Assembly (NCBI GenBank): GCA_035456105.1
Contig: DATIDV010000039.1
Span: 1-64,000 of the forward strand
Direction of reading: 5' to 3'
Origin: Viridibacterium sp035456105
GTDB lineage: Bacteria; Pseudomonadota; Gammaproteobacteria; Burkholderiales; Rhodocyclaceae
DNA length: 64,000 bases
The notes under the pieces are model-generated. The model searched no databases and was not told where the DNA came from. It saw only the letters and a program-made list of their open reading frames with translations. This document shows, in pieces, positions 26,023 to 37,734 of the stretch (positions are counted from its first letter, which is position 1; every line of letters starts with the position of its first letter). The position numbers and the translations under genes are program-made.

Positions 26023-28575
26023 TCAGGCCACCGACCGCAGACCGTCAACCACGGTCCGCTGCAGCAGCCCGCGCACACCGAGCCAGCCGCAGGCCACGAT
26101 GCCGATCACCGCAAGCAGTGCATAGCCCAGCAGCGCCAGCCAGTCCGGATCGTAGAATATATCGAACACCTTGGTGGCCAGTATGTAGCCGGTCGCCAAA
26201 GCGCCAATCGTCGCCAGTATTGCCGCCAACACGCCCAGCACGACGAACTCCGACAGCATGGCCGTGCGCAATTGCGGATTGCGTGCGCCGAGCGTGCGCA
26301 GCACGGCCAGTTCATGCATGCGTTCATCATGCGTGGCGCGCAGCGCAGCCAGCAAGACGGTGGCGCCGGCGATCAACGCAAACCCAAACACGAATTGCAC
26401 GACGCGCACCAGCTTGGCGGTGAGATCCTGCATCTGCGCGATCACTGCGCCGACATCGATCACCGTGAGATTGGGAAAGGCCGCGACGAGCGCATTGATG
26501 TCGGCACCACGCCCGGGCGGCAACAGGAAGCTGGTAATCCATGAAGTCGGCATCTGCTCGAGCACGCCGGGCGCGGCGGTGAAGTAGAAATTCACACGCA
26601 TCGAATCCCAGTCCAGCTTGCGGATGCTGCCGACCGTACCGCTGACGCGCTGCCCGCCGATGTCGAACACCACGCTATCGCCAAGCTTGACGCCCAGCGT
26701 TTTGCCGACGCCCTCTTCCATCGAGAACACCGGCCCGCCTTGTGGTTCATCGCCATGCCACTTGCCGGCAACAATCTTGTTGCCTTCCTGAATGACAGCC
26801 GAATAGGACAGATTGAACTCGCGGTCCGCCAGATTGCGCGCCCGGTCTTCCTTGTAGGCATCGGCGCGCACCGCATTACCACGCAACTCGACCAGGCGGC
26901 CGCGAATCATCGGTAGCAGTTCGAGCGCAGGCAGATGATGCTCGCGGAAGAAAGCCTGTAGCGGTTCACGCTGCTCCGGCTGGATATTGAGCACGAACTG
27001 ATTGGGCGCATCCGGCCGCAGGCTGTGCTGCCAGCCACGCAGCAAGTCACTGGAGACGAGGCCGAGCAACAACATCGCCATCAGACCCAGACCCAGACCC
27101 ACCGACTGCACGATGCTGGCCGATAGCCTGCGATGCATGGCAGCCAGGCCGTAACGCAAGCCCCAGGTGCTGCGCATGCCGCCATCGCGATGACGCGCCA
27201 TGGCCAACAGGCTCAGGCCCGCGCGCGCCAGCAGTGCAAACACCACACAGGCGCCGGCGAAACCGAGCGCCACCCAGGCGCCGAGCTTGATGTCACCCGC
27301 CACCCACAGGAACAAACCGAACAGCACGACGGCGCCGGCACTCCATGCACCCAGCGTGCTTGCTTCCGGCCCGCCCCATTCGCGCCGGAACACATGCACG
27401 GGCGGCACACGCGTCATGTGCAGCAACTGTGGTCCGACGAACCCCACGACCAGCGCCACGCCAACGATCAAACCATGCACGACCGGCAGCAAGCCAGGCA
27501 AAGGCAGCTCCGCCTTGATCAGCGAACCGGCCAGCCCAGCGATGCCAGCCTGCACACCAAAGCCGACCACGCAGCCGACGACAGCAACGGCCAGACCGAA
27601 TACAGCGAACTCAGTGAGGAACAGGCCCAGCAATTGCGAGCGCCGCGCGCCGAAGCAACGCATTGCCGCACAGCCATCCAGATGCCGCTGCAGGTAACGC
27701 CGCGCGCACAGGCCGATCGCCACGGCCGCAAGCACGACCGACAGCATCGCGGCAAGGCTCAGGAAATGCTCGATGCGTTCAAGATTGCCGCGCACCTCGG
27801 GGCGTACGTTGTCGATGCTCTCGAGTTGCTGACCGCCTGCGAGCCGCGGTTTGACCCAGGCTTCGAATCGATCGACAAGCTTGCGCGCCTTGGCATCAGT
27901 GCCGTCCGCTGCGATCTGCATGCGATAGCGCACGCGGCTGCCTTCCTGAATCAAACCGGTCCGCGCCAGATCGGCGGCATTCACCATGATGCGCGGAATG
28001 AAATTGAAGAAACCGGTGCCGCGATCAGACTCGAAGGTGATCAGCGCACCGACCCGCAACTGGATGTTGCCGAGATTGATCATGTCGCCGGGTTTGATCT
28101 GCAGCGCTGTGAGCAAGCGCTCTTCCACCCAGGCTTCGCCCCGCGCGGGAATGCGCCCCGCTTCACGCGCCTCCTGCCCCATGCCGTCGGCGATCTTCAG
28201 ACTACCGCGCAAGGGATATTGCGGCTCCACGAATTTCACGGCGGAGAGCTGGGCCACGTCATCCGTGCTGACCATGCTGGAGAAGGTGGTCGTATTCGTC
28301 ACGCGCAGTCCCATGCGCTGCGCTTCCTGCTGCCACGCGTGTGGCAGCGGCGCATCGCCGGAAACCAGCAGATCGCCACCCAGCAATTGCGTGGCATCGC
28401 GCTTGAGCGCCTGCTGTACGCGCCCGGTGAAGAACTCCACGCTTGTGATACTGGCCACCGCAATCAGCAATGCGACGCCAAGCAATGTGAGCTCACCGGC
28501 ACGCAGGTCGCGGCGGAGCATGGAAAGGGAGAGTCGGACGCTGGATAGAATATTTTTGAAATGCATGGCACGCAT
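26023..28575 (-). CDS. YbbP-like FtsX-family ABC permease
   Basis: A large 850-residue permease with an N-terminal helix, a big periplasmic (MacB_PCD-like) domain, two FtsX units (about 270-390 and 725-840) and further helices between them, as in YbbP. Such proteins work with a small ATPase (YbbA) to move or release lipoproteins or hydrophobic substrates. No YbbA gene is adjacent; upstream is the divergent mfd. ATG 28566 (MHFKN) is an alternative start; neither start has a clear ribosome binding site. Confidence 0.75.
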   Translation of the reverse strand: MRAMHFKNILSSVRLSLSMLRRDLRAGELTLLGVALLIAVASITSVEFFTGRVQQALKRDATQLLGGDLLVSGDAPLPHAWQQEAQRMGLRVTNTTTFSSMVSTDDVAQLSAVKFVEPQYPLRGSLKIADGMGQEAREAGRIPARGEAWVEERLLTALQIKPGDMINLGNIQLRVGALITFESDRGTGFFNFIPRIMVNAADLARTGLIQEGSRVRYRMQIAADGTDAKARKLVDRFEAWVKPRLAGGQQLESIDNVRPEVRGNLERIEHFLSLAAMLSVVLAAVAIGLCARRYLQRHLDGCAAMRCFGARRSQLLGLFLTEFAVFGLAVAVVGCVVGFGVQAGIAGLAGSLIKAELPLPGLLPVVHGLIVGVALVVGFVGPQLLHMTRVPPVHVFRREWGGPEASTLGAWSAGAVVLFGLFLWVAGDIKLGAWVALGFAGACVVFALLARAGLSLLAMARHRDGGMRSTWGLRYGLAAMHRRLSASIVQSVGLGLGLMAMLLLGLVSSDLLRGWQHSLRPDAPNQFVLNIQPEQREPLQAFFREHHLPALELLPMIRGRLVELRGNAVRADAYKEDRARNLADREFNLSYSAVIQEGNKIVAGKWHGDEPQGGPVFSMEEGVGKTLGVKLGDSVVFDIGGQRVSGTVGSIRKLDWDSMRVNFYFTAAPGVLEQMPTSWITSFLLPPGRGADINALVAAFPNLTVIDVGAVIAQMQDLTAKLVRVVQFVFGFALIAGATVLLAALRATHDERMHELAVLRTLGARNPQLRTAMLSEFVVLGVLAAILATIGALATGYILATKVFDIFYDPDWLALLGYALLAVIGIVACGWLGVRGLLQRTVVDGLRSVA

Positions 28576-28752
28576 GATGTGGCAAAGGACGAGCTGCGGA
28601 CAACTTGTTTGCAGACAACCCGCCCTGTGCTTCGTTCCTCAGGGTCGGCCCGTATAGTCCGTATAATGGCCGCTTCACCGCACACTGGCCCGGGTAACCC
28701 ACCTGAAGCTGCTGAGCGGTGTCCTGCATTGAACTACCCAGCAAATCAGCCG

Positions 28753-31700
28753 ATGACCGACTCTGCCCCTTCGTCTTCCCCTACCGCGCCTTTGAACACG
28801 CTCCGCCCGCTCGACAAGACCGTCCTGCCAAAGCCGGGCCAGCGTCTGGACCTGCCCCTGCTGCACGGCTCGGCCGACGCAGCCGCACTGGCGCAGCTCG
28901 CCAGCACCGGGCAGAAGCTGCTGGTGATCACGGCCAATCCGCTCGACGCGCAACGCCTCAAGGAAGAGATCGCGTGGTTCGCTCCGGACGTGAAAGCGCA
29001 CCTGCTGCCGGACTGGGAAACGCTGCCCTACGACAATTTCTCGCCGCACCAGGACCTGATCTCCGAGCGACTGGCGACGCTGCACGCCATCCAGCGCGGC
29101 GATTCCGACCTGACGCTGGTACCCGCCTCCACCGCGCTGTACCGCATGGCGCCGCCCTCATACATGGCGGCCTACACCTTCTTCCTCAAGGCCAAGGCGA
29201 AGCTCAATCTGGAAGCATTGCGCAACCAGATGACCATCGCCGGTTATGACCATGTCACACAGGTGATCCGCCCCGGCGAATTCTCCGTACGTGGCGGCCT
29301 GATCGATCTGTTCCCCATGGGCGCGGCCATGCCGTACCGCATTGACCTGTTCGATGACGAGATCGACACCATCCGCACCTTCGATCCGGACACGCAGCGC
29401 ACGCTGTTCCCGGTACCCGAAATCCGCATGCTGCCGGCGCGCGAATTCCCGCTCGACGACAAGGCGCGCACCTCGTTCCGCCAGCGCTTCCGCGAAGCCT
29501 TCGAGGGCGACCCGACCAAGTCCGTCATCTACAAAGACATTTCGAACGGCATCGCCTCGCCGGGCATCGAGTATTACCTGACGCTGTTCTTCGAAGAGAC
29601 GGCGACGATCTTCGATTACCTGCCGAAGGATGTCGTGCTGGTCACGCACAAGGATGTGCCGGCCGCCGTCGACGCTTTCTGGGTGGAAGCCAACAGCCGC
29701 TATCGCCTGATGGCGGGTGACCGCGCACGGCCACTGCTGCCACCGGACCAGCTCTTCCTGCCCGCCGAGCAGTTCTTCACCGCGGCGAAGGTGTTGCCGC
29801 GTCTGGCCATCGGTGACGGTGCGGGCGGCATGCCAACGACATCGCCGCTGCCCGACCTTGGTGTCGAGCGCAAGGCGACCGACCCGCTGCACAAGCTCAA
29901 GAACTATCTCAACAACTTCCCGTGGCGCGTGCTGGTAATGGCCGAGTCGGCGGGCCGTCAGCAGACCATCAACGAGTACTTCGGTGAGTACGGTCTCAAG
30001 CCTGAAGGCAGCGCAGATCTGAGTGGTTTCCTCGCGAGCGACGCCAAGCTGGCGCTGTCAGTCGGCCCGCTCAGCAACGGCTTCGTACTGCCCGGCGCCA
30101 ACATCGCCATCCTCACCGAGAACGAGCTGTACGCCACGCAAGCACGTCCGCGCAGCCGCGGCCGCGATGCACGCAAGGCTTCGGTGGAAGGCTGGCTCAA
30201 GGATCTTTCCGAACTCAAGGCGGGTGATCCCGTCGTGCACGCCAGCCACGGTATCGGCCGTTACCACGGCTTGATCCACATGGATCTTGGCGAGGGCGAC
30301 ACGGAATTCCTGCACCTGGAGTACGCAGAAGACACCAAGCTCTACGTGCCCGTATCCCAGCTGCATGTCATCACGCGCTATGCCGGCGCTGACCCAGAAG
30401 CTGTCCAGCTACACAAGCTGGGCAGTGGTCAATGGGAAAAGGCCAAGAAGAAAGCCGCCGCGCAGGTGCGCGACACGGCTGTCGAGTTGTTGCAGCTCTA
30501 CGCGCAACGCGCGGCGCGACCTGGCCACAAGTTCGATTTCGCCCAGCACGATCTGGATGCGTTTGCGGAGGGCTTCGGCTTCGAGGAAACGGGCGACCAG
30601 CTCAGCGCCATCAATGCCGTCGTCGAAGACATGCGCTCGGGCCGACCGATGGATCGCCTCGTCTGCGGCGACGTCGGCTTCGGCAAGACCGAGGTCGCGC
30701 TGCGCGCCGCCTTCATCGCCATCTCGGATGGCAAGCAGGTTGCCGTGCTGTGTCCCACCACGCTACTCGCCGAGCAGCACTTCCAGACCTTCAGCGACCG
30801 CTTCGCCGACTGGCCGGTGAAGATCGCCGAGATTTCGCGTTTCCGTAGCGCCAAGGAACAGGCCGAAGCACTCGAGCTGCTGTCCGAAGGCAAGGTCGAC
30901 ATCCTCATCGGCACGCACCGTCTGCTGCAGAAGGACGTCGAGTTCAAGCAGCTGGGCCTCGTCATCATCGACGAGGAACACCGCTTTGGCGTGCGCCAGA
31001 AGGAAGCACTCAAGGCGCTGCGCAAGGACGTCGACATCCTCACGCTTACCGCGACGCCGATCCCGCGCACGCTGGGCATGGCCATGGAAGGCCTGCGCGA
31101 GTTCTCCGTCATCGCCACTGCGCCGCAGAAGCGCCTCTCCATCAAGACCTTCGTGCAAGGCTGGTCGAAGGGCGTCGTGCGCGAAGCCGTGCTGCGCGAA
31201 TTCAAGCGCGGCGGCCAGGTGTACTTCCTGCACAACGAGGTCGACACCATCGAGAACATGCGCGAGACGCTGACCGAGCTGCTGCCGGAAGCGCGCATCG
31301 TCGTCGGCCACGGCCAGTTGCCGGAACGCGAGCTGGAACGCGTGATGAAGGACTTCACCACGCAGCGTGCCAATCTGCTGCTGTGTACGACCATCATCGA
31401 GACAGGTATCAACATCCCGACGGCGAATACCATCGTCATCAACCGCGCCGATCGTTTCGGCCTCGCGCAGTTGCATCAGTTGCGCGGCCGTGTCGGCCGT
31501 TCACACCATCAGGCCTACGCCTACCTGCTCACCGATGCCGGCGTGAAGCCAAGCGCCAACGCGCAGAAGCGTCTCGAAGCCATCACCATGATGGAAGACC
31601 TCGGCTCCGGCTTCTTCCTTGCCATGCACGATCTGGAAATCCGCGGTGCGGGCGAAGTGCTCGGCGACTCGCAGTCCGGCGAAATCCAGCAGGTCGGCTT

Positions 31701-32214
31701 CTCGCTCTACACGCAGATGCTCAAGCGTGCCGTGAAGGCCCTGCAGAGCGGCAAGGATGTCGATCTTGCACAGCCACTCGATGCGGTATCGGAAATCAAT
31801 CTGCACACACCCGCCCTGCTGCCCAACGCCTATTGCAGTGACGTGCAGGAACGCCTCACGCTCTACAAGCGCATGGCCAATGCCGATAGCGCGGAAGAGC
31901 TGCAGGACATCCAGGAGGAGCTGATCGACCGCTTCGGCGAAATGCCGGCGCAGACACAGGCGCTCATCGAAACGCATCGCTTGCGCATAGCGTCGAAGCC
32001 ATTCGGTATTACGAAGATCGAAGCATCGGAGAGCCGCATCAATCTGCAGTTCGAACCGAACCCGCCGATCGAGCCGATCAAGATCATCCAGCTGATCCAG
32101 AAGAACAAAAACTACAAACTTAACGGGCAAGACAAGCTGTCGGTGACGGTTTACTCGGCGACGCTGAAGGACCGCGTGGCGCGCGTACGCGATGTTCTCA
32201 AGGCCCTTAGCTAG
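28753..32214 (+). CDS. mfd: transcription-repair coupling factor Mfd
   Basis: A 1153-residue ATP-driven translocase that removes RNA polymerase stalled at DNA damage and recruits UvrA. Domains in order: UvrB-like module (to about 350), RNA polymerase interaction domain (about 480-570, GDPVVHASHGIGRYHGL), and RecG-type helicase. The helicase has Walker A GDVGFGKTE, DEEH, TATPIPRTL and QLRGRVGRS. A C-terminal TRCF domain ends the protein. The start ATG 28753 fits the family N terminus; TATAAT at 28662-28667 is a possible -10 box. Confidence 0.95.
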   Translation: MTDSAPSSSPTAPLNTLRPLDKTVLPKPGQRLDLPLLHGSADAAALAQLASTGQKLLVITANPLDAQRLKEEIAWFAPDVKAHLLPDWETLPYDNFSPHQDLISERLATLHAIQRGDSDLTLVPASTALYRMAPPSYMAAYTFFLKAKAKLNLEALRNQMTIAGYDHVTQVIRPGEFSVRGGLIDLFPMGAAMPYRIDLFDDEIDTIRTFDPDTQRTLFPVPEIRMLPAREFPLDDKARTSFRQRFREAFEGDPTKSVIYKDISNGIASPGIEYYLTLFFEETATIFDYLPKDVVLVTHKDVPAAVDAFWVEANSRYRLMAGDRARPLLPPDQLFLPAEQFFTAAKVLPRLAIGDGAGGMPTTSPLPDLGVERKATDPLHKLKNYLNNFPWRVLVMAESAGRQQTINEYFGEYGLKPEGSADLSGFLASDAKLALSVGPLSNGFVLPGANIAILTENELYATQARPRSRGRDARKASVEGWLKDLSELKAGDPVVHASHGIGRYHGLIHMDLGEGDTEFLHLEYAEDTKLYVPVSQLHVITRYAGADPEAVQLHKLGSGQWEKAKKKAAAQVRDTAVELLQLYAQRAARPGHKFDFAQHDLDAFAEGFGFEETGDQLSAINAVVEDMRSGRPMDRLVCGDVGFGKTEVALRAAFIAISDGKQVAVLCPTTLLAEQHFQTFSDRFADWPVKIAEISRFRSAKEQAEALELLSEGKVDILIGTHRLLQKDVEFKQLGLVIIDEEHRFGVRQKEALKALRKDVDILTLTATPIPRTLGMAMEGLREFSVIATAPQKRLSIKTFVQGWSKGVVREAVLREFKRGGQVYFLHNEVDTIENMRETLTELLPEARIVVGHGQLPERELERVMKDFTTQRANLLLCTTIIETGINIPTANTIVINRADRFGLAQLHQLRGRVGRSHHQAYAYLLTDAGVKPSANAQKRLEAITMMEDLGSGFFLAMHDLEIRGAGEVLGDSQSGEIQQVGFSLYTQMLKRAVKALQSGKDVDLAQPLDAVSEINLHTPALLPNAYCSDVQERLTLYKRMANADSAEELQDIQEELIDRFGEMPAQTQALIETHRLRIASKPFGITKIEASESRINLQFEPNPPIEPIKIIQLIQKNKNYKLNGQDKLSVTVYSATLKDRVARVRDVLKALS

Positions 32215-32226
32215 TCACGTTCTTTG

Positions 32227-32718
32227 ATGCAAAACCAGAAGCACGGCACGATGATCGTGATCAGGAAAGCCAGAGCTGCGGACGCGAATTCAATACAGGA
32301 TCTATACCGAGCGCTCGTGAACAATCCGCAGGTGAGGGTGCTGCCAGAGCGAGTGGAACAGCTGGCGGATGCCGCCGCCACTGCGCTGTTGATCGCCGAA
32401 CGAGACGGAGATGTCGTCGGTACCGCGCTTGTATCCTTTTGCGCGGATGTGATGTTTCAAGCTCAGCCCTTCGCCGTCGTGGAGAATTTCATCGTGAACG
32501 CCAACTGCCGCAAATGCGGTATTGGCTCGGCGTTGATGCGTGAGGTCGAGCAGTACTGCCTCGCGGTTGATTGCTCGAAGAGCATGTTGCTCAGCTCATC
32601 AGAACGGGTTGTGGCACATGAATTTTTCACAAAAGCCGGCTTCTCGGGATCGGTAAAACAAGGCTTCGTCAAATATCGAAGACAGTTCTCGACCAGCCAC
32701 GATACCGGTCCGGACTAG
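32227..32718 (+). CDS. GNAT-family N-acetyltransferase
   Basis: A 163-residue GNAT enzyme that transfers an acetyl group from acetyl-CoA to an unknown amine. VVENFIVNANCRKCGIGSALM is a variant of the acetyl-CoA-binding V-x-x-x-x-R/Q-G-x-G/A motif. Strand 5 and the SSERVVAHEFFTKAGF segment are typical. It begins 13 bases after mfd, probably as a read-through gene. Many family members start near MIVIRKA, which here is ATG 32251, so the first eight residues are uncertain. Confidence 0.75.
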   Translation: MQNQKHGTMIVIRKARAADANSIQDLYRALVNNPQVRVLPERVEQLADAAATALLIAERDGDVVGTALVSFCADVMFQAQPFAVVENFIVNANCRKCGIGSALMREVEQYCLAVDCSKSMLLSSSERVVAHEFFTKAGFSGSVKQGFVKYRRQFSTSHDTGPD

Positions 32719-32907
32719 TTAGAATAGCCCTTCACAGGTCCTTCATGGCGATTTTCTACGGGGCATTGCTCGCTGCACGCTGTGCCCGTTTGAGCACATC
32801 ATCGATCGCATTTGCTTAAAGAAATGCGCCGGCATTACAGATGCGGCGCCAAGCAACTCAACGTAAATCAGTCCCACGGCCTGCGATGGGAAAGTTCAGA
32901 TCGCCGA

Positions 32908-33846
32908 TCAGGACGTCGATGCCTGATTGGGCATTTCCGGCACTAGCGAAAACCGGACGTCGAGACTTTCGCCGGGTGCGAGAACGTGGCCACCGATTTG
33001 CGCCTGGGGCAGATGCTGCAGATTGGGCCAGTCCGTGCAATTGCTGACACCTTCGATGCAGAAGTGATCCTTGTCATCTGGCGAATAAAGCACGAAGAAG
33101 TCGAGCGGCGACTCCGCTGTCAATGTCATCTGCATCTTCTCGTGCGGCCATTCAACGCGTGCGCTGCGTCGCCAACCGATGAAATTGTTGTCGCGCACAA
33201 GCGGCGCCAGCAGCGTGCCTCGACGCAAGTCGTCAAGAAATGTCGGCTGTGACAGTTGTGTCGGCATCACTTCGTGATCGCCTTCCCACATCGATTCGAC
33301 GTCGACCTGCAAGCGCGTACCGGGCCGGTGCAACACGTAAGGGTGATGCCCCAATCCCACGGGCATCGCTTCGCTGCTGCGATTGGTGATCTGCAGGCTG
33401 ACGTGCAGAGCCCCGTTTTCAAGACGATAGGTCTGCTCCGCCACGAAGGGCCAGGGCCAATCGCCACCAGCGTGCTCCATGCGCAGGGTTGCCGAGGTAG
33501 CGCTCTGCGCGACACACTGCCAGGGGCGCTGCCAGGCGAAACCATGCAACGCATGTGGCTCGGCTACGTTCAAGGGCAGCTGCACCGTGCGCCCGCGAAA
33601 TGTGAATCGGCCATGCCGGATGCGATTGCAAAAGGGCAGCAAGGGATAGCTCGCCATGCCGGTCGGCAGACGTGACTCTAGCGCCGCACTGCTTGCTGGC
33701 CGCAACCAGTCGAAGCGCTTGCCGTCCTGCACACAGTAGTAAGCCGCAATGGCACCACCAATGGCAGGCGCGAGTTCAAGCGTGGTATTGCCTTCATGCA
33801 GGCTGATGCGGCCAAGATCCTGCGGCCAGACCACATTCACCGTCAT
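32908..33846 (-). CDS. aldose 1-epimerase (mutarotase)
   Basis: A 312-residue GalM-like enzyme that interconverts alpha and beta anomers of an aldose before oxidation. The family markers are present: NRIRHGRF, the catalytic His in LHGFAW, GLGHHPY with the second His, and a C-terminal EGVSNCTDWPN in place of the usual catalytic-Glu region. Its ATG overlaps the stop of the permease gene, so it is the last gene of the transporter operon. This ties it to uptake and oxidation of the same sugar. Confidence 0.8.
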   Translation of the reverse strand: MTVNVVWPQDLGRISLHEGNTTLELAPAIGGAIAAYYCVQDGKRFDWLRPASSAALESRLPTGMASYPLLPFCNRIRHGRFTFRGRTVQLPLNVAEPHALHGFAWQRPWQCVAQSATSATLRMEHAGGDWPWPFVAEQTYRLENGALHVSLQITNRSSEAMPVGLGHHPYVLHRPGTRLQVDVESMWEGDHEVMPTQLSQPTFLDDLRRGTLLAPLVRDNNFIGWRRSARVEWPHEKMQMTLTAESPLDFFVLYSPDDKDHFCIEGVSNCTDWPNLQHLPQAQIGGHVLAPGESLDVRFSLVPEMPNQASTS

Positions 33847-34958
33847 GCCTGATTGCCCTGCGGCGCTGCGAACACGGGCGAGCTCATCGGTGCGGCGTGC
33901 GACGAAACGACAACGGGCTGCACGGTCTTGTCAGCTGCGGATTTCGCTTCAGAAAGCTTGCCGCTGGCATTGCCACCGCCACGCTTGTCTGCCGCAGCGC
34001 GATGTTCGATGACACGCTGAAGCACGCAGAACACGCACAGCAATATGCCGATGGCAATCTTCGTCCACCACGCACTGAGGCTTCCGTCAAAAGTAATCAG
34101 GGTCTGGATGAGGCCGAGGATGAGCACACCGAACACCGTGCCGATCATGTAACCCGCTCCGCCGCTGAGCAGCGTACCGCCTATGACGGCGGCTGCGATC
34201 GCATCCAGCTCCATACCCTGCGCGTGCAGACCGTAGCCGGACAACATGTAGAAGGTAAAGATCACGCCGGCCAGTGCGGAGCAGAAACCACTTAGGGTAT
34301 AGACCAGCACCCGCGTGCGCGCGACCGGCAAGCCCATCAGCAGGGCCGAGCGTTCGTTGCCACCAATGGCGTAAACATTGCGACCGAAGCTCGTGAAATG
34401 CGCGATGAAAACTGCCAGCGCGACCACGCCCAGCGCGATGATCACATTCCACGAAATGAACAACTCGCCCCAGAGTTCGATGCGATGCTGCGAGATCGCC
34501 GTATAGAGCGGTTCATTGATCGTGATCGTATCAATGCTCAGCAGATAGCAAAGCCCGCGAGCGAGGAACATGCCCGCCAGCGTGACGATAAAGGCCTGCA
34601 GCTTGAAGTAGTGGATGACCGCGCCCATCACCGCGCCGAACCCTGCGCCAAGCACAAGCACCAGCGGAATCACAGCAAACGGCGACCAGTGATGATGCTC
34701 GATCAGCACTGCGGAAATCATCGTCGTCAGCGCGATAACCGAACCCACGGACAGATCGATGCCGCCGGAAAGAATCACGAAAGTCATGCCCATGGCTGTG
34801 ACTATCAGAAAGGCATTGTCGATGAACAGATTAAGGAAGACCTGTGCGCTGAAGTTGTAGGCGAACGTACCGCTGCCGAACATCAACACAAACAGGACCA
34901 TCGTGACGATCATCGGCACGCGCTGCAGATTGATCCTGCGTCTGGCCGCCCCGCTCAT
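33843..34958 (-). CDS. sugar ABC transporter permease (YjfF-like)
   Basis: A 371-residue BPD_transp_2 family permease with about ten helices and the signature GGIDLSVGSVIAL. ATG 34958 overlaps the upstream permease stop. The C-terminal 45 residues form a Lys/Ala-rich cytoplasmic tail longer than in Escherichia coli YjfF. It pairs with the next permease to form a heterodimeric channel, as in the YtfQRT-YjfF galactofuranose transporter. In this locus the likely substrate is L-arabinose or a similar sugar. Confidence 0.85.
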   Translation of the reverse strand: MSGAARRRINLQRVPMIVTMVLFVLMFGSGTFAYNFSAQVFLNLFIDNAFLIVTAMGMTFVILSGGIDLSVGSVIALTTMISAVLIEHHHWSPFAVIPLVLVLGAGFGAVMGAVIHYFKLQAFIVTLAGMFLARGLCYLLSIDTITINEPLYTAISQHRIELWGELFISWNVIIALGVVALAVFIAHFTSFGRNVYAIGGNERSALLMGLPVARTRVLVYTLSGFCSALAGVIFTFYMLSGYGLHAQGMELDAIAAAVIGGTLLSGGAGYMIGTVFGVLILGLIQTLITFDGSLSAWWTKIAIGILLCVFCVLQRVIEHRAAADKRGGGNASGKLSEAKSAADKTVQPVVVSSHAAPMSSPVFAAPQGNQA

Positions 34959-36006
34959 GCCTCTGCTCCCAGTGCAGTGCCACGACGAAACACCATTGCG
35001 CGAAAGGCACTCGACTGCATCAGGCACACTGCGAAGACGACGATTGCCTTGACGACGAGATTCACTTCCGGCGGTACGCCTATGGAATAAATTGTATAGG
35101 TCAGGGTCTGGATGATCAGCGCACCGATCACGCTGCCCCACAGGTTGTAACGCCCACCCGCCAGCGAAGTGCCACCCAGTGTCACGGCAAGAATGGCATC
35201 AAGCTCAAGCAGCAGGCCGGCGTTATTGCCGTCCGCGCTCTTCACGTTGGAGCTGATGATGAGCCCCGCGATGCCCGCACACACCCCGCAGAAGGTATAG
35301 ACCCAGAAGGTCAGTGCGCGCGCGTTGAGCCCCGCCAGACGCGACGCCACGGGGTTGACGCCCACGGACTGGATGAACAACTGCAGCGCAGTGAAGCGCG
35401 TCAGGCCAAGCAGGATCGCCAGCACAAACGCAACGATGAATAACGAAAACGGCAGGCCAAACAGATAACCGCTGCCGAGGAAGAAGTACGGAGGGTAGTA
35501 CACCGTAACGATCTGCCCATCGGTGAGGAGCTGCGCAATGCCGCGCCCCGCCACCATGAGGATCAGCGTGGCGATGATGGGCTGCATCGATAGGCCCGCC
35601 ACCAACGCACCGTTCCACATGCCGCACAGGCCGGCCACAACCACGGCGGTGAGCAGCGCAAGCACCATCGGAAACTTGCTGATGTAAACCGGCGCGCCGT
35701 TCTCGATGACCAGCGTGCCGCCGATCATCGTCGCCGCCACGGCCGCCGAAATCGCCACGACAGCACCGACGGAAATGTCGATGCCACGCACGGCGATCAC
35801 CAGGGTCATACCCAGAGACACCAGCATCAGTGGTGCGGCGCGATTGGCAATATCAACCAGCGCGCCGAACAGATGACCATCACGGCTGCCGACATGCAGG
35901 AAACCGGGATTGACGAAGCAATCGACGATGATGATCGCAAGCAAGGTGAGCAGTGGCCACACCAGCGAATGACGCCGCAGTTCAAGTATTGCTCGCGGGC
36001 CGCGCC

Positions 36007-36010
<4 letters not shown>
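34955..36010 (-). CDS. sugar ABC transporter permease (YtfT-like)
   Basis: A 351-residue BPD_transp_2 permease with the signature RGIDISVGAVVAISAAVAA and about ten helices. It overlaps the ATPase gene and the second permease gene by four bases each. The two-permease arrangement distinguishes this system from the one-permease AraH/XylH type. Confidence 0.85.
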
Positions 36011-37536
<1,526 letters not shown>

Positions 37537-37604
37537 GTCTGCCTCTCACTTTGTAAGAGCCGCTCTGCGGCGGCCTTGCGAACCTCACAATCACCACCTG
37601 CACC

Positions 37605-37684
37605 GTCGTTCCCGCGGAAGCGGGAATCCAGTGACGTCGGCACGTGCCCTGACGACGCTGGACTCCCGCTTGCGCGGGAATGAC
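37605..37684. repeat. REP-like inverted repeat pair
   Basis: Two palindromic units, TTCCCGC/GCGGGAA (37609-37626) and TCCCGC/GCGGGA (37664-37679), lie in opposite orientation with matching flanks (GGAATCCAG and CTGGACTCCC). Such dispersed units are common between genes of betaproteobacteria. Here the pair lies between the periplasmic binding-protein gene and the ATPase gene, where it could end or stabilise the abundant upstream message. Confidence 0.7.
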
Positions 37685-37734
37685 GCAGTTGCTGAGCGTT
37701 GCGCTATCAGCGTCAGCCGCGCAGCACCGAACGC

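Noticed and set aside
27133..28548. Open plus-strand frame of 471 codons opposite the YbbP-like gene
   Set aside because: Low-complexity Gln/His/Arg-rich product with no domain; the opposite strand encodes a recognisable permease.
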